Positions 48,584-57,179 of a stretch of 64,000 nucleotides of DNA are shown here, piece by piece. A program made the position numbers and the translations under genes. Numbering within the stretch: the first letter of the stretch is position 1; each line of letters starts with the position of its first letter. The notes beneath the pieces are model-generated. The model did no database searches. It saw only the letters and a list, made by a program, of their open reading frames with translations, and was not told where the DNA came from. Source of the DNA: Cochlodiniinecator piscidefendens. Its GTDB lineage: Bacteria > Pseudomonadota > Alphaproteobacteria > Rhodobacterales > Rhodobacteraceae. The stretch spans positions 248,001 through 312,000 of the forward strand of contig NZ_JAAOIE010000004.1 in NCBI RefSeq assembly GCF_011326755.1, written 5' to 3'.

Positions 48584-49367
48584 AGCCCTTCACGTTGAAT
48601 AGGGTCTGTGTTGGGAATGGAATATCGATTTTATTCGTGTCGAATGCTTCTTTCACTGCACGTGTCATATCGAACTTCAGCGTCCAATAGTCGGCTGCAT
48701 CACACCAAACACGCATGGTGAAATCAACAGAGCTGTCACCGAGGTTTGTCACAGCTAAAAAATGTTCAGGGTCGCTAAGAATGCGGCTGTCAGCTTGGAT
48801 CAGGTCAAGCATGATTTTTTCGGCTTTTTTCAAATCGGTGCCGTAAGAAACACCAAACACCATGTCAACGCGACGGGTTGGGTGGAACGAATAGTTCTTA
48901 ATCGCGGAAGACCACATATCAGCATTTGGTACGATGATCTGCACGTTGTCAGGGGTGGCAAGTTCGGTTGTGAAAAGCGTGATTTCTTTGACTGTGCCTG
49001 ATTGGCCAGCACCTTCGATAAAGTCCCCAATTTTGAAAGGGCGAAACACTGAAAGCATAACACCAGCAGCAAAGTTTGACAGCGTGCCTTGCAATGCAAG
49101 ACCAATTGCCAAACCGGCAGCACCGATAAGAGCGACAAGCGATGTTGTTTCGATGCCAAAGCGATTCAAAACAAAAATAGCGGCGATGATTAAAACGGCA
49201 TAACGCGCCATGCTTGCTAGAAAGCCAGCCAAAGTATCATCAAGATAGCCGTTACGTGTGAGGGCAGATTTACATAGTTTTTTGGCGAGTCCAGAGAGCC
49301 AAAATGCAGCAACCAATATGATTGCGGCGGTGATCACATTAAAGATAAGTGCGGAAAACCAAGCCAA
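48582..49367 (-). CDS. small-conductance mechanosensitive channel (MscS family)
   Basis: A 261-residue MscS-type channel that releases solutes on osmotic downshock. It has two to three membrane segments at the start, the pore helix AAGLAIGLALQGTLSNFAAG near residues 82-101 (the Gly/Ala-rich TM3), and the beta domain with RPFKIGDFIEGAGQSGTVKEI. It is one of the short MscS forms. The gene lies 25 bases downstream of the pterin dehydratase gene. Confidence 0.92.
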   Translation of the reverse strand: MAWFSALIFNVITAAIILVAAFWLSGLAKKLCKSALTRNGYLDDTLAGFLASMARYAVLIIAAIFVLNRFGIETTSLVALIGAAGLAIGLALQGTLSNFAAGVMLSVFRPFKIGDFIEGAGQSGTVKEITLFTTELATPDNVQIIVPNADMWSSAIKNYSFHPTRRVDMVFGVSYGTDLKKAEKIMLDLIQADSRILSDPEHFLAVTNLGDSSVDFTMRVWCDAADYWTLKFDMTRAVKEAFDTNKIDIPFPTQTLFNVKG

Positions 49368-49392
49368 GGTTTTTTCCTTTCGAATGTCAAAG

Positions 49393-49680
49393 TCAGAACA
49401 GGGCGTCCATCTTTTGGGCGAAATTTACGTCCAATTGAGTTAACCCTCCGGCGCTATGAGTTGTTAAAGTGACTGCCAGCCTTGGGCCACTGTTGGCCCA
49501 TTTTGGATGGTGATCCCACTTTTCAGCCCAGAGAGCGCAGCGTGTCATGTACCCAAAGCAATCGTTAAAAGAAGTAAAGGTGAAATTTTTGTGGATTGCA
49601 TCACCTTCGGGTGCCAACCACCACCCGGTTGCCAATAATGGCGCCAGTGCGGTTTCTCGTTCAGCTCCTGACAAAATCAT
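49393..49680 (-). CDS. phhB: 4a-hydroxytetrahydrobiopterin dehydratase
   Basis: This small enzyme (95 residues) recycles the pterin cofactor of phenylalanine hydroxylase. The family motif EKWDHHPKWANSG contains the His pair of the active site (HHPxW), and the end LDVNFAQKMDAL is typical of the fold. No phenylalanine hydroxylase gene is nearby, and alternative roles in molybdopterin or pterin metabolism are possible. The start overlaps the FemAB-like gene by four bases. Confidence 0.88.
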   Translation of the reverse strand: MILSGAERETALAPLLATGWWLAPEGDAIHKNFTFTSFNDCFGYMTRCALWAEKWDHHPKWANSGPRLAVTLTTHSAGGLTQLDVNFAQKMDALF

Positions 49681-50855
49681 TCGATGTCCTTTTCGCTCTT
49701 CGATTTAAATGGGCCATAAGAGGTTAACACTTCGATTTCGCGACCAACTGCACGGCCCTCCTCAACGAGAAAACGCTCCACCGCTTCGCGAAACCCTGCG
49801 TCTTGTATCCAATGCAAGGAATGTGTCTCTACAGGTAGATATCCCCGCGCAAGCTTGTGATCGCCCTGCGCGCCAGCTTCGACAGTGGATAGCCCGTGCG
49901 CGATAGCGTAGTCGATGGCCTGATAGTAACAGAGTTCAAAATGCAAACAGGGGTGGTCTTCGACGCACCCCCAATAGCGCCCATATAGCGAACGCGCGCC
50001 TATCATATTCATAGCGCCTGCGACAAACACGCCGTCACGTTCGGCCAACACAAGCAAAGTATCGTCGCGCATCGTTGTTTGGATACATTCGAAAAATGCG
50101 CGGGTCAGATAGGGCCTGCCCCATTTGCGCGCGCCAGTGTCGGTATAGAACCCCCAAAAAGCATCCCAATTTTCTGGCCGAATTTGGTCACCGGTGAGTG
50201 TATGTATGGTACCGCCAAATGCTTGGGCGATACGCCTTTCCTTGCGGATCGCCTTTCGTTTACGGGCGGATAATGCATCTAAGAATGTATCAAATGTTGC
50301 GTAACCATTGTTGTGCCAGTGATACTGCTGTGTCGTACGATGCAACAGACCCAATTCTTTGCCTGCAATGGCTTCGGCTTCGGTGCAAAAAGTTGTATGA
50401 AGGGACGATAAGTTGTTGTTTACGGCCAGTTGAATAGCACCCTGCAGCAAAGCTGATTGGCCAACGTCTTCGTACCCTCGGTGGGTTAAAAACCGTGCCC
50501 CCGTGGCAGGGGTGAAGGGGACTGCAATCTGCAATTTAGGATAGTAGTTTCCACCAGCGCGTTCGTAGGCGTCTGCCCATCCGTGATCGAATATATATTC
50601 ACCCTGACTGTTGGTCTTTGCATACATTGGTGCAACAGCGATGATTTTTCCATCTTGTCTCACGATGAGATGATGGGGCGTCCAGCCCGTTCCAGAACCA
50701 ACCGATTGACTATCTTCAAGCGCTTTTAAAAACCGATGCGTGGTAAAGGGATCAAGCGCCTTTCCATCACTGTAGGCCGCGCAAGCATCCCATTCTTCAG
50801 GAGAGATCGCATTGATGTCGCCAATTGCTTGGATTTCGATTTGGCTGCCGTCCAT
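49677..50855 (-). CDS. FemAB-like GNAT protein (DUF482 family)
   Basis: A 392-residue protein of the DUF482/FemAB-like acyltransferase group, annotated in databases as putative peptidoglycan-related. Visible landmarks are AEAIAGKELGLLHRTTQQYHW, ALSARKRKAIRKERR, RPYLTRAFFECI and HFELCYYQAIDYAIAHGL with VEAGAQGDHKLARGY. The substrate is not established. It lies between the glycerophosphodiesterase gene and the pterin dehydratase gene. Confidence 0.82.
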   Translation of the reverse strand: MDGSQIEIQAIGDINAISPEEWDACAAYSDGKALDPFTTHRFLKALEDSQSVGSGTGWTPHHLIVRQDGKIIAVAPMYAKTNSQGEYIFDHGWADAYERAGGNYYPKLQIAVPFTPATGARFLTHRGYEDVGQSALLQGAIQLAVNNNLSSLHTTFCTEAEAIAGKELGLLHRTTQQYHWHNNGYATFDTFLDALSARKRKAIRKERRIAQAFGGTIHTLTGDQIRPENWDAFWGFYTDTGARKWGRPYLTRAFFECIQTTMRDDTLLVLAERDGVFVAGAMNMIGARSLYGRYWGCVEDHPCLHFELCYYQAIDYAIAHGLSTVEAGAQGDHKLARGYLPVETHSLHWIQDAGFREAVERFLVEEGRAVGREIEVLTSYGPFKSKSEKDIE

Positions 50856-50903
50856 GAATTACCTCACTCATTGAGTATAGAGTTGGGGTTTATCCGCATC
50901 AGG

Positions 50904-51674
50904 TCAAGGTTTAGGGTGGTCAGCTGCGTAGCCTTCAAAGGTTACATTATCGGCTATTGTGCGTGCCTTGGCTTCTTGCTCGGGGCTGCGAATGGTCCAG
51001 CAGAGAATATGCGCGCCTTTTGATTTTAGTTCAGCTACCCGCGGGGTGCTGAGATCGGCCGCCTCATGGCTAATGAAACAAGCCCCCACCTGATCATAAT
51101 CATCTATCCGGCGCAATTCTTCGCGGCGGTTCAGGGGGATAAGCTGCGCCTCGTCATCAGTATAGCTCTCGGTGACAATGCCACGGGGGATGTCCGGTGC
51201 GAATTGTGCCAGTTTAGCCACGGAATGCGGATTAAAAGACATAAGTGCAACTGGGCCCTGATAGTCTTTTAGGGCTTTTGCTGTGGCTTGCTCTAGGGGG
51301 CCAACATTCGGGCCCATCACGCCGTCTTGATCTTTCAGTTCGATCAACAATGGTACTCGGCCATCAACAAGTTTTAATATTTCAGCAAAGCTAGGAATAC
51401 CCTCGTCGTTCCCAATCAAGGTGATGGCTTCGGCTTCGGTTTTGGTTACTTGTTGGATCGGACCAGCGCGCCCGGTGAGGCGCGCCATATCGTAGTCGTG
51501 AAACACCATGGCTTGATGATCACTGGTGCATTGAAGGTCAAATTCAATACCATAGCCTGCTTCAATCGCTGCAATAAACGCGGCGCGCGAATTTTCAGGA
51601 CGCCCTGCATCGCGGTCATGATAACCACGATGTGCGATTGGGGCTGTGAAAAACTCAGCAGGTAAAGTCATCAT
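50904..51674 (-). CDS. glycerophosphodiester phosphodiesterase
   Basis: GDPD enzymes split glycerophosphodiesters into glycerol-3-phosphate and an alcohol. The 256-residue protein has the catalytic signature IAHRGYHDRDAGRPENSRAA with the HR and the PEN motifs, followed by GYGIEFDLQCTSD and VFHDYDMARLTG, giving the metal-binding Glu/Asp and second His. No signal peptide is seen, so it is the cytoplasmic type. The start overlaps the ridA stop as ATGA. Confidence 0.92.
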   Translation of the reverse strand: MMTLPAEFFTAPIAHRGYHDRDAGRPENSRAAFIAAIEAGYGIEFDLQCTSDHQAMVFHDYDMARLTGRAGPIQQVTKTEAEAITLIGNDEGIPSFAEILKLVDGRVPLLIELKDQDGVMGPNVGPLEQATAKALKDYQGPVALMSFNPHSVAKLAQFAPDIPRGIVTESYTDDEAQLIPLNRREELRRIDDYDQVGACFISHEAADLSTPRVAELKSKGAHILCWTIRSPEQEAKARTIADNVTFEGYAADHPKP

Positions 51675-52135
51675 TTGATCTGGAAAATGCCTTCGATTTC
51701 GACGGCTACACCAAATGGCAAAGATGCTGCGCTGACGGCGGATCTGGCGTGGCGGCCTGCTTCGCCTAGAGCGTTAGCCATAAAATCAGATGCGCCGTTC
51801 ACGACCATCGGCTGCTCAGCGTACTCTTGTGTCGAATTGACGAAACCCACCAATTTTACAACACGAACAAGACGATCAAGATCGCCGCCACACGCTGCTT
51901 TGACTTGGGCCAAGAGGGCAATTGCACATGTTTGCGCGGCAGCAGCGCCTTCTTCTGTTGTCATGGTGTCGCCGAGCTTACCAGTGATAAAGCCATCAGG
52001 GCCGTTTGAAATTTGACCTGATACATGGATCAAATCCCCGACTTGAACGTAGGGAACATAGTTCGCCGCTGGTGCAGGTGCATCCGGTAGCGTGACGCCC
52101 ATTTCCGCAAGTTTTGTTTCAAAATTTCCAGCCAT
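51671..52135 (-). CDS. RidA family reactive intermediate deaminase
   Basis: RidA-type proteins hydrolyse reactive enamine/imine intermediates. The 154-residue protein belongs to the longer Rid branch (LPDAPAPAANYVPYVQVGD, IHVSGQISNGPDGF and AEQPMVVNGASDFM). The catalytic Arg of strict RidA proteins is not obvious: the usual position near AxRSAVSAASLP shows HARSAVSAASLP, so activity is uncertain. ATG 52135 has GGAGGCTATC in front. It overlaps the GDPD gene. Confidence 0.85.
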   Translation of the reverse strand: MAGNFETKLAEMGVTLPDAPAPAANYVPYVQVGDLIHVSGQISNGPDGFITGKLGDTMTTEEGAAAAQTCAIALLAQVKAACGGDLDRLVRVVKLVGFVNSTQEYAEQPMVVNGASDFMANALGEAGRHARSAVSAASLPFGVAVEIEGIFQIK

Positions 52136-52201
52136 GATAGCCTCCGTTGATCGCATTTTGACAAACGCTATCGGTTCGCGCATCCAAGTGAAACCTAAAA
52201 A

Positions 52202-53506
52202 TTAGTTTTCGCGAAAGGCACGAACAAAATAATCTGAAAAGGGTTTGATAAGGTACTGCAAGGGGCTTCGATCCTGGGTTCTGATGAAAGATTCCACAGG
52301 CATACCGGGGATCAACGCCAGATCATCAGGTAACTTAGCGGCTTCATCCTCAGGAAGAATGATTTCGGCTCGATAGAAGCTTTGCTGAGATGCTTCATCT
52401 GTGAACGCATCTGCTGAAATTTTCACAATCCGACCAAATAATTCTGGGGTTGTTCGAGCGTCAAACGTAGGGAACCGGAGGATGACTTCTTGGCTGACGT
52501 ATATCTGATCAATATGGGTCGGGTCGACCCGGCTCGCTATGATCAAGGGACGATCTTGCGGTATCAGGTACAAAATTGGATCGGCTGGGCGCAAAACGGA
52601 TTGTTCCGCAAAAACCTGCATACCGTATACGATACCGGAGACAGGCGCACGCACCTCAAGTCGGGACAAAAATTCAGTTAGATTGCGGCGGCGTTCCTCT
52701 AGCTCGAATTGCTGGGCCTGAACATCACGAAGTTCCGCGATAGATTCTTCGCGCCGTGTTGAACGGATGCGTAAAATTTCGATTTCAGTTTCGGTAATCC
52801 GGCCTTCGGTTTGTGCGACAGAGGCTGCCAATTCACCTTGCTGACCGCTTAGTCTTGCTTTTTCACGTTGCAGTGAAAGAACACGGGTTGCCTGCGCCAG
52901 CCCTCGTTCTAAAAGGTCTGCTTGGCTTTCATACTCTTCATCCAGCAGCTCAAGTTGCTGAACGAGCGCGTCTTGCTGTGCGCGAATGCCTACAATCTGA
53001 TCTTCGAGCTGCTGGCGTCGATTGCCGAGTTGTTCAATTTGCTGATCGAGAGAGTGCCGTCGTGCCAAAAACAGCCGATCTTGACCCGCGAGCAAGCTTC
53101 TTAGGTCGGCGTTGTCTGGGGCCGCTTCGATCAGCTCAGGGTCGTAGGAAATTTCAGCACGATCATCGCGCTCGGCCTCAAACCGTGCACGACGTGCGAG
53201 AATTTCAAATAACTGCCCTTCAACGAGTGTGAGTTCAGATAGTAGTGCGGTGGGGTCCAGTCGAACAAGAACATCGTCGACATTTACGATGTCCCCTTCT
53301 TCAACAAGAATTTCGGAAACGACACCTCCGTCGGGGTGTTGGACGATCTGATTGTTTTGTTCGACTTCGACTTGCCCGGAGGCAACAATTGCCCCAGAAA
53401 TTTCGGCAAACACAGACCATCCGCCAAAACCGCCAACGAGCAGTAGCAATGTGAGAAAACCTAGCACCAATTGGGGACGTGCAGAAAAACGGCTAGAGTT
53501 GCTCAT
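52202..53506 (-). CDS. type I secretion membrane fusion protein (HlyD/PrtE family)
   Basis: A 434-residue periplasmic adaptor that links the ABC transporter to an outer-membrane TolC channel. It has a short cytoplasmic tail, one membrane segment ([20 protein letters not shown], residues 13-32), a biotinyl-lipoyl-like segment with [18 protein letters not shown], a long coiled coil (about residues 95-265) and the carboxy-terminal beta part with [18 protein letters not shown]. It overlaps the ABC gene by four bases. No TolC gene is in the window. Confidence 0.92.
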   Translation of the reverse strand: MSNSSRFSARPQLVLGFLTLLLLVGGFGGWSVFAEISGAIVASGQVEVEQNNQIVQHPDGGVVSEILVEEGDIVNVDDVLVRLDPTALLSELTLVEGQLFEILARRARFEAERDDRAEISYDPELIEAAPDNADLRSLLAGQDRLFLARRHSLDQQIEQLGNRRQQLEDQIVGIRAQQDALVQQLELLDEEYESQADLLERGLAQATRVLSLQREKARLSGQQGELAASVAQTEGRITETEIEILRIRSTRREESIAELRDVQAQQFELEERRRNLTEFLSRLEVRAPVSGIVYGMQVFAEQSVLRPADPILYLIPQDRPLIIASRVDPTHIDQIYVSQEVILRFPTFDARTTPELFGRIVKISADAFTDEASQQSFYRAEIILPEDEAAKLPDDLALIPGMPVESFIRTQDRSPLQYLIKPFSDYFVRAFREN

Positions 53507-55239
53507 GACACGCCTCCCATTTTTGGGTTTGACAGAACTTGTTGATGGTTGCTGACAAATTTTTGTAGAACCTCCTCTTTAGGACCGAAGGCTTTGACCA
53601 TTCCATTTTCCAGCATTAGCAGTTGGTCGCATTCCTTAATCGCGGCGGGGCGGTGCGCCATGATAAGGGTTGTTTTGCCCTCAGCCCGCATCGCTTTGAT
53701 CGCAGTGTTCAAGGCAATAGAGCCGTCATTGTCGAGGTTTGAATTTGGCTCATCTAAAACCAAAATAACGGGATTCCCAAAAAGGGCACGCGCCAATCCG
53801 ATGCGTTGGACTTGACCACCCGATAGTCGGCCTGTGGCATCGCTAACTAAGGTATCGTATCCCTTTGGTAAATTAACGATCATTTCGTGCGCGTCGGCCT
53901 TTTTCGCAGCGGCAACAACCTGTTCAGGGTTTGGTTCCATTTCAAGATGGGCGATGTTTTCGGCAATCGTTCCGGTGAATAGCGTAACCTGTTGCGGCAA
54001 ATACCCGATATGACGTCCGAGATCGTCAGGATCGTATTGATCAAGTGAGGCACCATCTAAACGAATAGCGCCACCTGCAACGGGCCACCCACCGGTGAGG
54101 GCACGCGCCAATGTGGATTTACCGGCACCGCTGGCCCCGATAACACCCACCGCAGATCCTGGTGCAACGTTAAACGACACCATGCGCAGGGCGGCCTGCG
54201 TTTCTCCGGGGGGGATGATCGTGGCCTGATCAACCAGCAAATGTGCCTTTGGTTGAGGCAGGGGAAGGCGACGCGCTTGTTCAGGAATGGTGCCCAGCAA
54301 AACGGCCAGATTTTCGCGTCCTTTAATCGCACGCTGAACATTTGCCCATTGGCCGATGACCAGCTCGACAGGAGCGAGCGCGCGACCCATCAGAATTGAA
54401 CCTGCGATCATGGCACCTGCTGTCACTTCTTGTTGCAACACGAGGTAGGCGCCAAGTGCCAGCATGGTTGATTGTAAAAACATGCGCAGGGTTTTCGTCG
54501 TTACAGAAAATATCCCGCTCGAGTCCCCGGCTACGACTTGTTTTTCTAGGGCTTCGCTGCGCGCGATTTCCCAACGGCGAAGTGTATTACCCAACATACC
54601 CAAGCTTTGGATAAGCTCAGCGTCTTCGCGGAAACGGCCAGAAATTGTTTGGGCTTCGAATTGAGATTGGCTGGCCCGGAGCACGGCCTGACGTGTGACA
54701 AATTGATTTAATAGCGCAATGGCAATTAAAATGCCGCCGCCACCGATGGCTAGATATCCCATCCATGGGTGAAACAAAAATATTCCAAATAGGAAAATGG
54801 GTGTCCATGGGATGTCAAAAAACGCAGCAAGTACGGGCGAGGCAATCAACGAACGTATACCTTCGAGGTCGGCCATGCCGGTTGAGGCCTCTTTTTCTGC
54901 TTTGCGCGTTGCGCGGGCGCGCATCACGGCTGTGAAAACGCGTTGATCTAATTTTTCCTGAAATCGGGCGGCTATGCGTGATAGTATCCGGCCACGCGAA
55001 AAATCTAGAATACCCATCATTCCGAATAAAAAAGCGATCAAAACAAACAATGCAACGAGCGTTTCTTCTGATCGGCTACCTAAAACACGATCATATACCT
55101 GTAACATAAACAAGGGCCCGGTCAGCATAAGGAGATTCACAAAAGCCGAAAAGAGACCGACAATCCAAAGAAGTGACCGATCATCCCGAAGTGCTGTGCG
55201 AAGCTGCTCTAGCCCCATGTTACGGATATTTGATGACAT
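53503..55239 (-). CDS. type I secretion ABC transporter (PrtD family permease/ATPase)
   Basis: A 578-residue half-transporter with an amino-terminal membrane part of about six segments and an ATPase domain with Walker [12 protein letters not shown] near residue 370, signature [15 protein letters not shown] and Walker [13 protein letters not shown]. No amino-terminal C39 peptidase domain is present, so it belongs to the PrtD type that exports RTX or related proteins by their carboxy-terminal signal. No RTX substrate gene is adjacent. Confidence 0.92.
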   Translation of the reverse strand: MSSNIRNMGLEQLRTALRDDRSLLWIVGLFSAFVNLLMLTGPLFMLQVYDRVLGSRSEETLVALFVLIAFLFGMMGILDFSRGRILSRIAARFQEKLDQRVFTAVMRARATRKAEKEASTGMADLEGIRSLIASPVLAAFFDIPWTPIFLFGIFLFHPWMGYLAIGGGGILIAIALLNQFVTRQAVLRASQSQFEAQTISGRFREDAELIQSLGMLGNTLRRWEIARSEALEKQVVAGDSSGIFSVTTKTLRMFLQSTMLALGAYLVLQQEVTAGAMIAGSILMGRALAPVELVIGQWANVQRAIKGRENLAVLLGTIPEQARRLPLPQPKAHLLVDQATIIPPGETQAALRMVSFNVAPGSAVGVIGASGAGKSTLARALTGGWPVAGGAIRLDGASLDQYDPDDLGRHIGYLPQQVTLFTGTIAENIAHLEMEPNPEQVVAAAKKADAHEMIVNLPKGYDTLVSDATGRLSGGQVQRIGLARALFGNPVILVLDEPNSNLDNDGSIALNTAIKAMRAEGKTTLIMAHRPAAIKECDQLLMLENGMVKAFGPKEEVLQKFVSNHQQVLSNPKMGGVS

Positions 55240-55407
55240 TTTACTGATGCTCGTTTTTTATATAATTATACAATTTACTAACAATATACCTAACGATGTC
55301 ACCATTCAGCCACAATAGGCAAGCGAATGCTTCTGCTGGGATTGGACTCGTTTGAAATACACCTATTTATCTGCGAAACCCCGTGCTTTGAAATTGAAAA
55401 CATAAAA
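55240..55407. promoter_or_regulatory. AT-rich divergent region between the secretion genes and mlaA
   Basis: A 168-base AT-rich gap with the motifs TATATAATTATACAA and CTAACAATATACC; it should hold promoters for both directions. No clear operator or structure was seen. Confidence 0.35.
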
Positions 55408-56169
55408 ATGCGATACTCCATGGCTCCTAAACTTGTGAATTTTGCCGCTCTTGCGGGCATTTTGTTTCTCGGTGCGTGTACGAACCCCGAGAATGTTGGT
55501 GGTATTCAAGACCCATACGAAACATTGAATCGTGGCGTTCACGAAGAAAACCGCAACATTGACGATGATGTTTTGCGGCCCGTATCCAATGCCTATGGTG
55601 AAAATGTTTCGCGGCCGTTGCGTCGAGGCGTTGCGAATTTTGCTTCAAACCTTAGCCTTCCGGGTAAAGTTGTGAACAATTTACTTCAAGGCGATTTGGA
55701 AGGTGCGGTACGAAATTCCTTCCGGTTTGCTTTTAATTCGACCATCGGATTGGGCGGTGTTCTGGACCCTGCTTATGAAATGGGTCTCCCGGAAGAGGAC
55801 ACAGATTTTGGCGAAACCCTATATGTTTGGGGCGTGCCTGAAGGGAATTTTGTTGAGTTGCCGCTCTTGGGGCCATCAACAGAACGTCATATGGCAGGCC
55901 GATTTGTTGATCTCTTCACCAATCCGCTTGGTTATGTGATTGAATCCCCTGCAAACTATCTTGTGATCGGCGCAAATGCGCTGTCTCGGATAGATGACAG
56001 ATACGAGTATTCAGAAACGGTCGATTCTATCTTATATGAAAGTGAAGATAGCTATTCAGCGGCGCGATTAATTTATTTGGAAAACCGTCGCTTTGAATTG
56101 GGCGCAGAGGTATCTGAGCAAGAGGTCGATGAGATCGATGCATTGTTCGATGATTTATATGGTGAATAA
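55408..56169 (+). CDS. mlaA: outer-membrane lipid asymmetry lipoprotein MlaA (VacJ)
   Basis: MlaA takes misplaced phospholipids from the outer leaflet of the outer membrane and hands them to MlaC. The 253-residue lipoprotein has a signal peptide with lipobox LGAC, then DPYETLNRGVHEENRNIDDD, VSRPLRRGVANFASNL and the typical DFGETLYVWGVPEGNFVELPLL block. The ATG at 55408 lacks a strong ribosome site; an in-frame ATG at 55420 also works. mlaC follows two bases after the stop. Confidence 0.9.
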   Translation: MRYSMAPKLVNFAALAGILFLGACTNPENVGGIQDPYETLNRGVHEENRNIDDDVLRPVSNAYGENVSRPLRRGVANFASNLSLPGKVVNNLLQGDLEGAVRNSFRFAFNSTIGLGGVLDPAYEMGLPEEDTDFGETLYVWGVPEGNFVELPLLGPSTERHMAGRFVDLFTNPLGYVIESPANYLVIGANALSRIDDRYEYSETVDSILYESEDSYSAARLIYLENRRFELGAEVSEQEVDEIDALFDDLYGE

Positions 56170-56171
56170 AA

Positions 56172-56765
56172 ATGAAACGTCGTGAATTTGTAAAATCAGG
56201 GTTGGCCGTTGGCGCACTTGGGATGTTGCCTCTGTCCGCGCAGGCGCTGACACCGGCGCAGGCTGAGGGCTTAGTGGCTGAGGTGATCAACCGCATTCAA
56301 GGCATTATCAATTCGGGTAATTCCGAAAGTCGTATGTTGCGCGATTTTGAAGGTATTTTCAGCCGCTATGGTAATACGCGTGTAATTGCGTTGCGTGTAT
56401 TGGGTAATGATGGCCGCAGTGCGAGTGATAGCCAAAAGCGTGCGTTTGTCGAAGCGTTCCAAGGTTATATTGGACGTAAGTACGGGCGTCGTTTCCGCGA
56501 GTTCATTGGTGCGACTTTAGAGATTGAAGGTGCACGCCGTAACAACAGCTGGATCGAAGTCGAAACATCTGTTGCTCTACAGGGACAAGCCCCATTCCGC
56601 GTTGATTTCTTTGTTCGTGAAGCCGGTAATCAAAATTTGTTTTTTGACATGGTGATCGAAGGTATTTCTTTGACACGTGTGGAACGTGAAGAAATCGGTG
56701 CGATGTTAGATCGCCGCGGCGGGGATTTGAACCGTTTGATCGCTGATTTGCGTAACGCGGGTTAG
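56172..56765 (+). CDS. mlaC: periplasmic phospholipid-binding protein MlaC-like
   Basis: MlaC carries phospholipids across the periplasm between MlaA and the inner-membrane MlaFEDB complex. The 197-residue protein has a signal peptide (MKRREFVKSGLAVGALGMLP, a twin-arginine-like KRREF start) and the Ttg2D/MlaC helix pattern (RVLGNDGRSASDSQKRAFVE, YIGRKYGRRF, VEREEIGAML). It lies two bases after mlaA. The MlaFED transporter genes are not in this window. Confidence 0.85.
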   Translation: MKRREFVKSGLAVGALGMLPLSAQALTPAQAEGLVAEVINRIQGIINSGNSESRMLRDFEGIFSRYGNTRVIALRVLGNDGRSASDSQKRAFVEAFQGYIGRKYGRRFREFIGATLEIEGARRNNSWIEVETSVALQGQAPFRVDFFVREAGNQNLFFDMVIEGISLTRVEREEIGAMLDRRGGDLNRLIADLRNAG

Positions 56766-56768
56766 ATA

Positions 56769-57179
56769 ATGCTGCGGTGGATGTCATTATCTTTATTGAT
56801 CGCGGGAACTGCTGTGCAGGCACAGGATTTTTCGGGGCAATATAGCCAAGGCAACAGCGCTGATTGTACCACCATCGGAGAGACAGGAAACGCCATTCGT
56901 ATTGAAGATGGCGTTTTTTATGGTGTCGAAACTGAATGCCGTATGACATTGCCCGTGGATGTCCGAGACATGGATGCTTGGCTATTTGATATGGCGTGCG
57001 ATGGCGAGGGTCAGACTTGGCAAGCCAGGGCAATGTTCATGCCCGCAGCAGATGGCGGTTTGATCATGGTTTGGAATGGGTTCGCTTTTAAATATGACGA
57101 ATGTACCGCCCTGTTAGAAGCCGAAGTTCCTGCACAAGAGACCGCAGAAGAAAACCCAGCCGAAACCGTATCAGATTAA
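56769..57179 (+). CDS. small exported protein of unknown function in the mla operon
   Basis: A 136-residue protein with a signal peptide (MLRWMSLSLLIAGTAVQAQ) and four Cys residues, which suggests two disulfides in the periplasm. The middle has a repeated WxxxMACDGEGQTWQAR pattern and the tail is acidic (AEVPAQETAEENPAE). I do not recognise a family. It starts three bases after mlaC and overlaps the convergent PBP1A gene by four bases, so it is part of the mla transcript. Confidence 0.6.
   Translation: MLRWMSLSLLIAGTAVQAQDFSGQYSQGNSADCTTIGETGNAIRIEDGVFYGVETECRMTLPVDVRDMDAWLFDMACDGEGQTWQARAMFMPAADGGLIMVWNGFAFKYDECTALLEAEVPAQETAEENPAETVSD

Noticed and set aside
53352-55318. Several plus-strand frames over the type I secretion genes
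   Set aside because: They are antisense shadows of conserved ABC and HlyD genes.
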